Part shown: positions 51,640 through 60,886 of the stretch, in pieces
Position numbering within the stretch: position 1 is the stretch's first letter
How the letters are laid out: each line of letters starts with the position of its first letter
Source of the DNA: Leifsonia poae
GTDB taxonomy: Bacteria > Actinomycetota > Actinomycetes > Actinomycetales > Microbacteriaceae
Length of the DNA stretch: 64,000 nt
Reading direction: 5' to 3'
Assembly (NCBI RefSeq): GCF_020009625.1
Contig: NZ_JAIHLP010000002.1
Span: forward strand, 2,976,001-3,040,000
Program-made: the position numbers and the translations under genes
The notes under the pieces: model-generated
Told to the model about the DNA's origin: nothing
Databases searched by the model: none
What the model saw: the letters and a program-made list of their open reading frames with translations, nothing else

Positions 51640-52086
51640 TTACTCGGCGTGCGGCGAAACCTCCGCCGCACGCTGTTGGCAGGACGGGCACAGCCCCCAG
51701 AACGTCACCTCGGCGGTCGACACCGCGAACCCGGAGGCGTCGGACGGTGTGAGGCACGGTGTGTGCCCCACGACGCAGTCGACGTCGGCGACGGCCCCGC
51801 ACGACGTGCAGACCACGTGATGGTGGTTGTCGCCGATGCGCCGTTCGTAGAGCGCGGGCGAGCCGGCCGGCTCGATGCGTCGCACGAGTCCTGCGGTCGC
51901 CAGATCGCCCAGCACGTTGTGCACGCTCTGGATCGAGGTGCCCGGCAGCTCAGCGAGCACCGCACGGAACACCGTCTCGGCATCCGTGTGCGGGCGTTCG
52001 GCGAGGGCGCCGAGCACGGCGAGGCGACCGGAGGTGACGCGCAGCCCCGCGGCGCGGAGACCGTTCTCGAGGTGTGCCGTGTCCAT
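51640..52086 (-). CDS. furA: Fur family peroxide/iron regulator (FurA/PerR-like)
   Basis: A 148-residue Fur-superfamily repressor. The winged helix spans about 15-72. The regulatory metal region includes H88-H90. The structural zinc site is visible as C93-x2-C96 and C133-x2-C136. Position directly before the catalase gene matches the furA-katA arrangement of actinobacteria, where oxidation releases the repressor. A TAGGCT -10 box six bases before the ATG indicates a leaderless start, and a palindromic box overlaps the -35 region. Confidence 0.92.
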   Translation of the reverse strand: MDTAHLENGLRAAGLRVTSGRLAVLGALAERPHTDAETVFRAVLAELPGTSIQSVHNVLGDLATAGLVRRIEPAGSPALYERRIGDNHHHVVCTSCGAVADVDCVVGHTPCLTPSDASGFAVSTAEVTFWGLCPSCQQRAAEVSPHAE

Positions 52087-52105
52087 CCCCCGAGCCTAGT
52101 CGCTG

Positions 52106-52122
52106 TTTTGAATCATTCAAAA
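52106..52122. promoter_or_regulatory. Fur/PerR box
   Basis: TTTTGAAT-C-ATTCAAAA is a perfect 8-bp-arm palindrome. It overlaps the TTTGAA -35 element (minus strand, 52116-52121) that lies 17 bp from the TAGGCT -10 (52093-52098) of the Fur gene, so binding should block the furA-katA promoter. It resembles the AT-rich FurA boxes of other actinobacteria. Confidence 0.8.
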
Positions 52123-52163
52123 AAAGGGGGTCGGTGTCGGAGGGGTGACCTAGCGTCTTCCGC

Positions 52164-52868
52164 ATGGACATCATCCTGGTTCCCGGTTTCTGGTTGGACG
52201 GTTCGTCGTGGTCGGGAGTGATCCCGCGGCTCGTGGCCGACGGCCACCGTGTGCGCGCGATGACTCTTCCCGGTATGCAGTCGCTCGCCGCCGAACGCGG
52301 TCACATCACCCTGCAGGATCACGTCGATGCCGTCGTCGCCGCGATCGACGAGGCCGGGGGAGACGTCGTGCTCGTCGGCCACTCGGGTGGTGCCGGCCCG
52401 GTTCATGCGGCGGTCGATGCGCGGCCCGACCGGGTGGCGCGCGCGATCTACGTGGATGCGGTGCCGCTCGGCGACGGCGCCGCCGTTCTCGGCGAGCTCG
52501 ACCCCGAGGGCGGCGATGTCGACCTGTTCGACTGGGACGACTTCGACGACGCCGACCTCACCGACCTCGACGAAGAGCTGCGCGAGCGATTCCGCGCCCG
52601 GGCCATCCCCACGCCGCGAGGCGTCGCGACGGGCCGGCAACGGCTCAGCGACCCCCGCCGGTATGAGGTTCCGGTGACGATCGTGAGCTGCGAGTTCCCG
52701 GCCGCGCAGCTCCGGGAGCTGGGCCGCGACGGGCATCCCTACGTCGCCGAGCTCACGAAGATCCGATCGGTCGACTACATCGACCTGCCGACAGGGCACT
52801 GGCCGCAGTTCACTCGGCCGGACGAACTCGCCGACGCGCTCGCCGGGGCGGTGTCCGCGCGGCAATAG
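52164..52868 (+). CDS. Alpha/beta hydrolase
   Basis: A 234-residue alpha/beta-hydrolase-fold protein. The nucleophile elbow GHSGG is near residue 72, the N-terminal oxyanion segment is VPGFWLDGSSW, and the catalytic His is in PTGHWPQF near the C-terminus. Substrate unknown. A TAGCGT hexamer seven bases before the ATG suggests a leaderless message. It is divergent from the Fur gene across a short gap, so the Fur box could influence it too, although it lies 42 bases from the start codon. Confidence 0.85.
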   Translation: MDIILVPGFWLDGSSWSGVIPRLVADGHRVRAMTLPGMQSLAAERGHITLQDHVDAVVAAIDEAGGDVVLVGHSGGAGPVHAAVDARPDRVARAIYVDAVPLGDGAAVLGELDPEGGDVDLFDWDDFDDADLTDLDEELRERFRARAIPTPRGVATGRQRLSDPRRYEVPVTIVSCEFPAAQLRELGRDGHPYVAELTKIRSVDYIDLPTGHWPQFTRPDELADALAGAVSARQ

Positions 52869-52889
52869 CGCCGGGCCACCTGCGCTGGG

Positions 52890-54596
52890 TCACCCGCGCC
52901 GGCGGGCGATCAGGGCGTCGATGGCCGCGGCCGCGAGCAGTGCCAGGGACGTTCCGGCGAGGATCCAGCCGGCCGCCCCGGTGCTGAGTGCGGCGCCGGT
53001 GACCGGCGCCGCGGCCAGGTATACGAGCGCCATGACGCCGGCGGCCACGCCGACGACCGCGAGTAGCACCTGGCGCACCACTCCGAGAAGCAGCCGCCGG
53101 TCGCGCCGGTCGGCGAGCAGGCGCACATTGACGTTGAGCGTGCCCGACTCGAGGGCGTGCGCGATCCGGTCGACTCGTCGCGGTAGCCTGCGCAGTCCGG
53201 GGAGCACCGAGAGCACCTCGCGCGTGGCCAGGCTTCTGATGTTCGCCGGCGTCAACTGGTCGCCGAGCTGCTGGGTGGCGAGCGAGCGCGCCTCCTCCAG
53301 CAGGTCGAAGTCGGGGAGCACGGTGCGCACCGTGCCCTCGAGGATCGCGAACGCCCGACCGGCCGCGATGAACTCCGGCGGCACGGCCATGCCGTGGCGC
53401 GCGAAGACGTCGACCGCCGCATCCACGGTGCCGATGCCGATACGCGCCCCGGGGCCGAGCTCGTAGGTCACGAAGGCGGTGAGGTCGCGACGGAAGGCCT
53501 CCTCGTCGGCTCCGTCGGGCAGCGGGGTCATGGTCAGCACGCCGTCGGCCACCCGTCGGGTGTCCGATTGCAGGTAGGCGATGAGGAGGTCCTGCACGGT
53601 CTCGCGCAGGCCCCGGTCGAGACGCCCGACGGAACCGAAGTCGACGAGGGCGGGCCGGCCGTCGGTCGACAGCATGATGTTGCCGGGGTGCAGATCAGCG
53701 TGGTAGACCCCGTCGAAGACGACCTGGCGGAGGAAGGCGCGCAGTACCGCCCGCATCGTGTCGGCGAGGTCGATCGGCTGGGCCGCGCTGAGTTTGACCG
53801 CGCTGAGGGTCTCGCCCTCGAGGAATTCCATGACGATCACGCGACGCGTCGAGAGCTCGTCGAACAGGTTCGGCAGTCGCACTTCGGATGCCCGTCGGCT
53901 CTCAGCCTGTCTCGCGCGCAGGGCGGCGAGGTTCGTCGCCTCCAACCGGAAGTCGACCTGCCGGACGAGGTCGGCCGCATACTGTTCGGCGACGTTCTCG
54001 ATGCCGAGGCGGCGGGCCTGCGCCGACACCCGCGCCATCGTCTTCGTCGCCCGCAATGCGATGTCGACATCGCGGCGCACCTCGGGTTCGATCCCGGGGC
54101 GCTGCACCTTGACGGCGACGATGGTGCCGTCGAGGAGGCGCGCGCGGTGCACCTGGGCGATGGAGGCGGCCGCAACCGGGACGGGGTCGAACTCGGTGAA
54201 GATATCGGTGAGCGGTGCACCGAGTTCGCTCTCCACGAGGGCCTCGACCGCGTTCCACTCCGCGGGGGCGACGTTCTTCTGCAGATGCGAGAGGGCGGTC
54301 GCCCACTCGGCGGGGAGCAGGTCGTCTCGGGTGGACAGCAGCTGGCCCATCTTCACGAACGCTCCGCCGGCCTCCTCAAGGGCCAGACGCATTCCTTCGG
54401 CCTGCGTTGAACGCAGCCGGGAGGTCTCGGGGTCGGTCGAGAAGTCGAGGCGACGAAGGGGCAGCAGGCCGTGTCGGCGCGCGATGCGCACCAGGTCGGC
54501 GAAGCGTCGGCCTCGGGAGCGCAGTGTTCCCGCATCGGCGTGCTCCCGCGTGGCGTCGTCGAGCTTCGGACGGGAGACACCTCGAACGCCGGTCAT
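52890..54596 (-). CDS. ABC1/UbiB family atypical kinase
   Basis: A 568-residue UbiB/AarF-like protein. Motifs in order: KMGQLLSTR (about 103-111), the Ala-rich AAASIAQVHRA loop (about 160-170), VAVKVQRPG with the invariant Lys, YHADLHPGN (catalytic loop) and VDFGSVG (metal-binding Asp). Two C-terminal transmembrane helices (about 505-560) are typical. Relatives support lipid or quinone metabolism; in an actinobacterium a menaquinone or other lipid role is possible. A TAACGT box six bases before the ATG indicates a leaderless start. Confidence 0.88.
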   Translation of the reverse strand: MTGVRGVSRPKLDDATREHADAGTLRSRGRRFADLVRIARRHGLLPLRRLDFSTDPETSRLRSTQAEGMRLALEEAGGAFVKMGQLLSTRDDLLPAEWATALSHLQKNVAPAEWNAVEALVESELGAPLTDIFTEFDPVPVAAASIAQVHRARLLDGTIVAVKVQRPGIEPEVRRDVDIALRATKTMARVSAQARRLGIENVAEQYAADLVRQVDFRLEATNLAALRARQAESRRASEVRLPNLFDELSTRRVIVMEFLEGETLSAVKLSAAQPIDLADTMRAVLRAFLRQVVFDGVYHADLHPGNIMLSTDGRPALVDFGSVGRLDRGLRETVQDLLIAYLQSDTRRVADGVLTMTPLPDGADEEAFRRDLTAFVTYELGPGARIGIGTVDAAVDVFARHGMAVPPEFIAAGRAFAILEGTVRTVLPDFDLLEEARSLATQQLGDQLTPANIRSLATREVLSVLPGLRRLPRRVDRIAHALESGTLNVNVRLLADRRDRRLLLGVVRQVLLAVVGVAAGVMALVYLAAAPVTGAALSTGAAGWILAGTSLALLAAAAIDALIARRRG

Positions 54597-54642
54597 GCCT
54601 CCACGTTACGGGGAGCGGCTGGGACCGACTAGAAAGGAGTCG

Positions 54643-55173
54643 ATGAGCATTCAGGCGGTGGAGACGATCGTGCCGGTCTCCGGCATCCGGATCGAGATCG
54701 TGGCCGAGATCCCGTTCGCCCGGCTCCGGCAGGCGTTCGAAGCGGAGGTGCCGCCGATCGACGAGGAGCTCTTCCGTCGTCTGGTGGCCGAAGGCGCGCC
54801 CTGGCAGCGGTTCGCGCGGGCCTCGGGTGGCGCGGGCGTGCACAGCTTCGGCTCGTTCTGGCGGCATGACCCGAGCGCGGTCATGCGTGCCGGGGGCGCC
54901 GACCGGATGAGCGTGAGCTATCTGATCGGCGACTACGCGACAACCGCGCGGATGTTCCGTCACGACCCGGGGACCATGCTCTACTCACCGCTGCGGATCG
55001 AATTGCATGCCGATCGGGACGGGAAGAGCGTGCTCGCCGTCGATCAGCCCAGTTCGCTCCTCAGCAGCTTCGGGAACAACAAGATCCTGCAGACCGGCCG
55101 AGAGCTCGACCGAATGCTGGGCGACCTCATCGAGGAGCTGGGGCTTCCGCGCCCCTCCGTTCTGCGGCGCTAG
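54643..55173 (+). CDS. DUF302-like protein
   Basis: A 176-residue soluble protein. The layout (an N-terminal EIPFARLRQAFE strand-helix, a central YLIGDYATTARMFRHDPG segment, and a C-terminal LDRMLGDLIEELG helix) resembles DUF302-domain proteins of unknown function. Start: AAAGGAG precedes ATG 54643. It is divergent from the UbiB-type kinase gene and convergent with nagB. Confidence 0.65.
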   Translation: MSIQAVETIVPVSGIRIEIVAEIPFARLRQAFEAEVPPIDEELFRRLVAEGAPWQRFARASGGAGVHSFGSFWRHDPSAVMRAGGADRMSVSYLIGDYATTARMFRHDPGTMLYSPLRIELHADRDGKSVLAVDQPSSLLSSFGNNKILQTGRELDRMLGDLIEELGLPRPSVLRR

Positions 55174-55206
55174 CGTTCCCGCCGCGACCGCTCAGGGGGA
55201 GGGACG

Positions 55207-55986
55207 CTACGAGCGCTGCCATTCCGGTTTGTTCGCGTAGGCGTAGCGGTAGTAGTCGGCGAGAGCGAGCCCGGCCGCGGCCTCCTCATCGACGAGCACG
55301 ATCGCCCGCCGGTGGTGCTGCAGGATCGAGGCGGGGCACAGGGCCGCGACCGGGCCCTCGACGGCCTTGGCCAGAGCATCGGCTTTGGCCGGGCCGGCGG
55401 CGAGGAGAAGCACCGTCGTGGCATCCATGATGGTGCCGAGGCCCTGGGTGACGCAGTGGGTGGGCACGTCGTCCGGAGCGGGGAAGAAGCGCGCATTGTC
55501 GCGGCGCGTGGCCGGGGCGAGCGTCTTGATGCGTGTGCGGGAGGAGAACGACGAGGTCGGTTCGTTGAAGCCGATGTGACCGTTGCCGCCGAGGCCGAGG
55601 ATCTGCAGGTCGACCCCGCCCGCCTCGCGGATGGCCTGCTCGAACTCCGCGCAGGAGCGTTCGAGGTCGGTGGCGTCGCCCGGCGGAACCTGCACCCTGG
55701 CGGGGTCGAGTCCGAGCGGTTCGGTGACCTGGGTGCGGATCACGCTGGCGTAGCTCTGCGGATGCGCGGGGTCGAGTCCCACATATTCGTCGAGCGCGAA
55801 GCCGCTCACGCGTGTCGTGTCGAGGGTCGTCGCGGCGCGACGGGCGAGCTCGGCGTAGAGGCCGAGGGGGCTGGAGCCGGTGGCCAGGCCGAGCACCGCA
55901 TCCGGGCGCTGCTGAATGAGCCGCGCGACGATGTCGGCGGCGAGCACCGCCACGTCGTTCGGACCGGGTACGATGATGACTTCCAT
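55207..55986 (-). CDS. nagB: Glucosamine-6-phosphate deaminase
   Basis: A 259-residue enzyme converting glucosamine-6-P to fructose-6-P plus ammonia. Diagnostic motifs: GLATGSSPLGLY (about 33-44), D66/E67 in ALDEYVGL, and GGNGHIGFNEP with H137 and E142. The ribosome site AGGAATGAGAAG is good. It is divergent from a GntR/UTRA regulator, as in amino-sugar regulons. No nagA or transporter gene is adjacent. Confidence 0.93.
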   Translation of the reverse strand: MEVIIVPGPNDVAVLAADIVARLIQQRPDAVLGLATGSSPLGLYAELARRAATTLDTTRVSGFALDEYVGLDPAHPQSYASVIRTQVTEPLGLDPARVQVPPGDATDLERSCAEFEQAIREAGGVDLQILGLGGNGHIGFNEPTSSFSSRTRIKTLAPATRRDNARFFPAPDDVPTHCVTQGLGTIMDATTVLLLAAGPAKADALAKAVEGPVAALCPASILQHHRRAIVLVDEEAAAGLALADYYRYAYANKPEWQRS

Positions 55987-56000
55987 TGCTTCTCATTCCT

Positions 56001-56018
56001 TGTATGACGATGTATGAC
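56001..56018. promoter_or_regulatory. TGTATGAC direct repeats upstream of nagB
   Basis: Two copies of TGTATGAC (56001-56008 and 56011-56018) start 10 bp apart, one helical turn, immediately upstream of the nagB ribosome site. They are a plausible regulator site or an RNA-level element. Confidence 0.4.
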
Positions 56019-56076
56019 AGGCTGGAACGGGCGGCGCTGCTGTGCGGCAGGAGTGCTGTTCGCTACCCTGAAGAGG

Positions 56077-56102
56077 TCTCGCACACCGGTCGGTGTGAGA
56101 GA
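56077..56102. promoter_or_regulatory. 26-bp palindrome, candidate GntR operator
   Basis: TCTCGCACACCG and CGGTGTGAGAGA flank a GT centre (one mismatched pair). A TACCCT -10-like box at 56064-56069 would start transcription at about 56076, so the palindrome sits on the start site of the GntR gene. Confidence 0.55.
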
Positions 56103-56150
56103 CGAGATAAGCCGATCGGCCGGGGGCCGACAGCGGAGACCGGAGGACTC

Positions 56151-57020
56151 GTGGCCGCACCCGCACACTCGAGGAGTGCCGCGCGAAAAGGCGGCCCCCA
56201 GCGGGTGCTCCGCTATCAGTACGTCTACGATCTCGTGGTCAGCCTCATCGAAGAGCAGGGGCTGAGCGAGGGCGATCAGCTGCCGAGCACCGCCGAACTC
56301 GCCGAACTCGCCGGCGTGAGCGTGATCTCGGTGCGCCGGGCGCTCGACGAGCTCGCACACAGCGGCAAGATCGTGCGCCACCAAGGTGTCGGAACCTTCG
56401 TGGCGCCGCAGCGGCTCGTCAGCGAGCCGTCGCGCCCCGGTGCCCTGCTGGAGACGCTCAAAGGACAGGCGGGCGAGGTTGCGCTCGACACCGAGCTGAT
56501 GAGCATGCTCGTCGGCATCCCGAGCGCCAAGCATGCCGCGGCGCTCGGCATCGACGCCGGCCAGCCTGTGTGGGAGATCTGCCGGCTGCGCCGACTCGGG
56601 AGCACGCCCAAAGTGCTGGAGAAGGCGGTGCTGCCGCTCAGCCTGGTGCCTTCGCTCGACGAGAGCCGGCTCGCCGACGGCGACTCGCTCTACGGCTTCC
56701 TTGCCGAACGCTACGGTTTCACCGACGACTTCGTGGAGCAGGCGTTCGAGGTGGACCAGCCCAACTCCTGGGAGCGGGAGCACCTGCGGCTCACGGCGAA
56801 GGAGAACGTGGTGCGCATCCGCGGCGTGAGCGTGGATGCCGGCGGTGTGGCCTTCGACAGCTTCCAGCAGACGTATCCGGCACACGACTTCGTGTTCTAT
56901 GTGTCGGGAACCTCGCGGCAGCGGCTGGTGGAGCCGAACCACAGCGGGCCGTGGTCTGTGCGCCCGCTCGGCGCGCCCCAGCCCGTCCGCTCGGAGCAGA
57001 CGGCCCCGTCGTCGGACTGA
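56151..57020 (+). CDS. GntR family regulator (HutC/UTRA type)
   Basis: A 289-residue regulator. The N-terminal GntR winged helix (about 20-85, YVYDLVVSLIEEQGL, then LAELAGVSVISVRRALDEL) is followed by a UTRA ligand-binding domain (about 110-265). Divergence from nagB suggests a NagR/DasR-like role sensing amino-sugar phosphates (inference). GTG 56151 has GGAGG upstream; the open frame to 55986 crosses the operator region and is not used. Confidence 0.88.
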   Translation: MAAPAHSRSAARKGGPQRVLRYQYVYDLVVSLIEEQGLSEGDQLPSTAELAELAGVSVISVRRALDELAHSGKIVRHQGVGTFVAPQRLVSEPSRPGALLETLKGQAGEVALDTELMSMLVGIPSAKHAAALGIDAGQPVWEICRLRRLGSTPKVLEKAVLPLSLVPSLDESRLADGDSLYGFLAERYGFTDDFVEQAFEVDQPNSWEREHLRLTAKENVVRIRGVSVDAGGVAFDSFQQTYPAHDFVFYVSGTSRQRLVEPNHSGPWSVRPLGAPQPVRSEQTAPSSD

Positions 57021-57036
57021 CCGCCGGCCCTCCCCC

Positions 57037-58821
57037 TCAGGAGGCCTGACGCTGCAACGGGTCGGGACTCGGCACACTGGCGAGCAGCTTTCTCGTGTAG
57101 GCCTCGGTCGGTTCGTGCACGATCTGCCACGGGTCCCCCTGCTCCACGATGCGGCCGGCGCGCATCACGATGATGCGGTCGGCGTAGGCGGCCGCGGTCG
57201 ACAGGTCGTGCGTGATCATGAGGATGCCCATCCGGTGCTCGCGGCGCAGCCGGTCCAGGAGTTCCAGCACCCCGGTGCGCACGGAGACGTCGAGCATCGA
57301 GACGGGTTCGTCGGCCAGGAGCAGCCGGGGGCGCAGCACGAGGCTGGCCGCGATTGCCACACGCTGCCGCTGCCCGCCGGAGAGTTCATGGGGGAATCGG
57401 CCCGAGTACACCTCCGGGTCGAGGCCGACATCGCGGAGGGCGTCCGCCACGCGGGTGCGGCGGTCGGCCGCGCTGTCGCCGATGCCGTGCACGAGCAGCG
57501 GCTCCAGCACGGTGTCTTCGACGCGCAGCCGTCCGTCGAGCGCCTCGTACGGGTCTTGGTAGATCATCTGGATGTCGCGGCGTAGGGGCCGCCAGGCCCG
57601 GGAGCTGAGTCCGGTGACCTCGGTGCCGTCGATGCGGATGGATCCCGAGCTCGCCGGCTGCATGCCGAGGATCGTCTGCAGGGTCGTCGTCTTGCCGCAT
57701 CCGGATTGCCCGACCAGCGCGACGAGTTCGCCTTCGTCGACGTGCAGGCTCACCCCATCGACCGCGGCGCCGTCGCCTTGGGCGCTCTCGACCACGTCGG
57801 AGGCGACGATCGCGTTCTCCCGCACATCGTCGGCGAGCACGCGGCCGGTGGCGATGCCTTCGGTCGGCGTCATCGTCGTCGACGGCTCGGGCGCCGCCAG
57901 GTCGATCGCGCCGGGTGCGACGTGCCGCCGGTTGCGTCGCGGCTTGTCGCCGTACACGACGCGCAGGTCGCGTACATCGAGCAGGCTCGCCCCGGCCGGC
58001 TCCTCGTCGTCCGGTCGGGTGACGTCGTAGAGGTTCGGCGTCGATTCGAAGAGCTGTCGGGTGTATGGATGCGCAGGTCGGCGGTACAAATCGTCCACCG
58101 TCCCCTCCTCCACGATCTCCCCCGAGCGCATCACGGCGGCGCGCGTGCAGGCCTGGGCGACGACGCCGAGGTCGTGCGTCACGAGCACCAGAGCCAGGTT
58201 GAGTTCGCCGGAGAGGCGGACGAGCAGCCGTAGGATCTGGTCTTGTACGACGACGTCGAGCGCGGTCGTCGGCTCGTCGGCGAGCAGAACCTTCGGCTCG
58301 CAGGAGAGTGCCATCGCGATGACCGCGCGCTGTTTCATGCCGCCGGAGAGTTGGTGCGGGTAGCGGGCGTCGCTGCCGTCGGGCAGCCCGACGAGCGAGA
58401 GCAGTTCGCGGGTGCGAGCCACCGCGGCCTTGCCGTGGGCGATCCCGTGCACCTCCAGCGCCTCGCGGATCTGCCACCCGATCGTCTTCACCGGGTTGAA
58501 CGCGCTCATCGCCCCCTGGAACACCATGGCGATGTCGGTCCAGCGGTGCCGGCGGATGCTCGCCTCGCCGCGCTCGATCACGTTCTGGCCATCGACCCAC
58601 ACCTCGCCGGACACCGTGGCCGAGGCGGGCAGCAGGCCCATCGCGGCGAGGATCGTCGTCGTCTTTCCGCAACCGGACTCGCCGACGAGGCCGACGCGTT
58701 CCCCGGGCGCCACGCGCAGTGTCAGGTTCTTGACGGTGTGGGCGGGGTCACCGTCCCGACCGTCTCGCGGGTCGAACCACACGTTGAGGTCGATCAATTC
58801 GAGGGCGTTCGAGGCGTTCAC
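57037..58821 (-). CDS. Dipeptide/oligopeptide ABC ATPase, two domains fused (DppDF type)
   Basis: A 594-residue protein with two complete ABC ATPase domains. The first (about 10-260) has Walker A GESGCGKTT, signature LSGGMKQR and Walker B LLADEP. The second (about 350-594) has GQSGCGKTT, LSGGQRQR and LLADEP. A linker rich in charged residues joins them. Together they power the adjacent permeases. GTG 58821 overlaps the permease stop (GTGA). The longer frame up to 59706 is a by-product of the permease frameshift region. Confidence 0.9.
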   Translation of the reverse strand: MNASNALELIDLNVWFDPRDGRDGDPAHTVKNLTLRVAPGERVGLVGESGCGKTTTILAAMGLLPASATVSGEVWVDGQNVIERGEASIRRHRWTDIAMVFQGAMSAFNPVKTIGWQIREALEVHGIAHGKAAVARTRELLSLVGLPDGSDARYPHQLSGGMKQRAVIAMALSCEPKVLLADEPTTALDVVVQDQILRLLVRLSGELNLALVLVTHDLGVVAQACTRAAVMRSGEIVEEGTVDDLYRRPAHPYTRQLFESTPNLYDVTRPDDEEPAGASLLDVRDLRVVYGDKPRRNRRHVAPGAIDLAAPEPSTTMTPTEGIATGRVLADDVRENAIVASDVVESAQGDGAAVDGVSLHVDEGELVALVGQSGCGKTTTLQTILGMQPASSGSIRIDGTEVTGLSSRAWRPLRRDIQMIYQDPYEALDGRLRVEDTVLEPLLVHGIGDSAADRRTRVADALRDVGLDPEVYSGRFPHELSGGQRQRVAIAASLVLRPRLLLADEPVSMLDVSVRTGVLELLDRLRREHRMGILMITHDLSTAAAYADRIIVMRAGRIVEQGDPWQIVHEPTEAYTRKLLASVPSPDPLQRQAS

Positions 58822-59785
58822 AGCGCGTCCTTTCCGCGGCCGACGAGCGGTCGCATCCGCCAGGTCTTGACCGAGAGGTACGAGGAGCGCAACCGCGGGT
58901 TCAGCCCGTCCTCGATGGAGTTCCCCACCAGGTAGCAGCCCATGATCAGAATGGCGACGCAGACGCCGGCGGGAACGATCGCCCACCAGGCGCCGGTGCT
59001 GATCGCATCCCGTTCGAAGGCGTGTTCCATGATCGTCCCCCAGGTGACGGCGGTGGGGTCGGAGAGCCCCAGGAAAGCGAGGGCGGTCTCGTTGAAGATG
59101 GCCAGCGTGATCGCCAGCACCGCGTTCGCGATGAGCAGCGGCCCGAGCTGGGGCAGGATGTGGCGCACGATGATGCGAGTGTGTCCGGCTCCGATCGACT
59201 CGGCCCGTCGCACGTAGACGCGCTCGCGCAGCGTCTTCACCTGTGCCCGGATGACGCGGGCGGTGCTCGTCCACATCAGGAAGCCGATCACGAGGATGAC
59301 GTGGCTGAGGCTCGGCCCCCACACCGCGGCGACGACGATCATGAGCACGATCTGCGGGATGACGATGAAGTAGTCGGTGATCCGCATCAGCACGGTGTCG
59401 ACCCAGCCGCCGAAGTAGCCGGAGAGCACCCCGAAGATCGTGCCGATCACGATGGAGATGATCGCCGCCGTGAAGCCGACGAACATCGACACCTGACCGC
59501 CCTGCAGTACGAGGCTGAGAACATCGATGCCGCCGTCGTCGCAGCCGAGCCAGTGAGCAGCCGACGGAGGGTCGAACACCCCGCAACTGGGCTGCGAGGT
59601 GCTGTACGGCATGATCAGCTCGGAGAAGATCGACAGGAGCAGGAAGATCGCGATGATGGTGAGCCCGATGATCGCGGGGGTGTGCGGAACGCCGTGAGCA
59701 TCGCACCCCAGACTCCGCGGCGTTCCGGGTGGGTGCGACGTTTCGCCGGTTTGGCCGGTGTCGTCATGGTCGGCTCCTCGCTCAT
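58818..59785 (-). pseudogene. Oligopeptide ABC permease (DppC type), frameshifted
   Basis: The gene starts at ATG 59785 (overlapping the previous stop, ATGA) with the usual cytoplasmic N-terminus ending GVWGAMLTAFRTP. It then leaves frame at a run of five C on the coding strand (plus-strand G run 59676-59680). The family-like sequence resumes in another frame as AIIGLTIIAIFLLL and continues to the stop at 58818 through the permease domain (EAA-like RRAESIGAGHTRIIVRHILP). One missing base explains it. If real, the permease would start at ATG 59612 without its first helix. A sequence error in a homopolymer is equally possible. Confidence 0.75.
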
Positions 59786-60738
59786 CGGGAGACCCTCGGG
59801 TCGAGTCGGAAGTAGAGAAGGTCGGCGAGGTAGTTGAGGAGCACCACGACGATGGTGATCACCAGGAACCCGCCCTGCAGCATCGGGTAGTCGCGCTGCA
59901 GCACGGCGTTGTAGAGCGCGCGCCCGATGCCCGGCCACGAGAAGATCACTTCCACGAGGATGGATCCACTGACGATCGCCCCGAGGGAGAGCGCCACTTG
60001 GGTGATCGTGGGGAGCGCGGCGTTGCGCAGCGCGTAGGAGCTGATGATCTTGCGGCGCGGCAGGCCTTTGGCGCGCGCAGTGAGGATGTAGTCCTCGCCC
60101 AGGGTCTCCAGCATCGCCGAGCGCACGATGAGCGCGTCTTCGGCGTAGAGGGTGAGCACCAGGGTGAGCACCGGCAGGATCATGTGCCGCAGCACATCAA
60201 CGAACTGCTCCCACGGGGTGTACGAGACGGCGAACGGGTCGTTCATGCCCACCGACGGCAGCACACCCGCGAACAGGATGAGGAGCATCATGCCGAGGAA
60301 CTGGGTGGGGAAGGCGTAGAACACGACCGCCAGGTTCGTGGAGATGTGGTCGCCGACGGTGCCGCGTCGCACCGCCGAGTAGACGCCGACGGCGATGCCG
60401 AGCAGGATGGCGATCACCGTGCCGGCGGTGACCATCGGCAGCGTGTTGGCGAAGGCCTGCAACAGGTTTTCCAGCACCGGCTGCCGGTTGGCGAACGAGA
60501 CGCCCATATTGCCGTGGAACAGTTGTTGGAGGTACAGCAGATACTGCTGCCACACCGGTTTGTCGAGTCCGAATTCCACCTCGAGTGCGTGCTTGAGGGC
60601 CGGGGATGCATTGGGCACCCTGGAGATCCTCGTCACGGCGTCTCCCGGCAGAATCCGGAACAGCACGAAGTTGACCGTGAGTGCGACAAAGATCGTCGCC
60701 ACGGCAAAGAGCGAGCGTTTCCAGAGGTAACCGCGCAT
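59782..60738 (-). CDS. Oligopeptide ABC permease (DppB type)
   Basis: A 318-residue membrane protein with six helices. The N-terminal helix (about 9-30), LPGDAVTRISR, and the C-terminal EDALIVRSAMLETLGEDYILTARAKGL EAA-type loop (about 195-220) identify a DppB-like subunit. ATG 60738 has an AAGGGAG site; the frame is open to 60783. It forms the channel with the frameshifted DppC-type gene product and is divergent from the binding-protein gene. Confidence 0.9.
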   Translation of the reverse strand: MRGYLWKRSLFAVATIFVALTVNFVLFRILPGDAVTRISRVPNASPALKHALEVEFGLDKPVWQQYLLYLQQLFHGNMGVSFANRQPVLENLLQAFANTLPMVTAGTVIAILLGIAVGVYSAVRRGTVGDHISTNLAVVFYAFPTQFLGMMLLILFAGVLPSVGMNDPFAVSYTPWEQFVDVLRHMILPVLTLVLTLYAEDALIVRSAMLETLGEDYILTARAKGLPRRKIISSYALRNAALPTITQVALSLGAIVSGSILVEVIFSWPGIGRALYNAVLQRDYPMLQGGFLVITIVVVLLNYLADLLYFRLDPRVSR

Positions 60739-60757
60739 CCCATCTCCCTTCCCACGC

Positions 60758-60786
60758 TTGACCTCTCGCGTGGTGGTCATCATACT
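60758..60786 (+). promoter_or_regulatory. Promoter of the peptide-binding protein gene
   Basis: TTGACC (60758-60763) and CATACT (60781-60786) are 17 bp apart, predicting a start near 60793 and a 5' leader of about 94 bases. Confidence 0.65.
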
Positions 60787-60886
60787 AAGCGCACCAAGGG
60801 TGTCGTCCGGAAGGGTTTCTCCAGAGATTTTCGCGGGGAAGCAGTTTCGCGCAGACGGACCGCCACGAAGACGAGGGAAGGTTTAC

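Noticed and set aside
57037..59706. An 889-residue fusion of ATPase and upstream sequence
   Set aside because: The first 295 residues are a wrong-frame reading of the permease gene; the ATPase starts at GTG 58821 with normal overlap.
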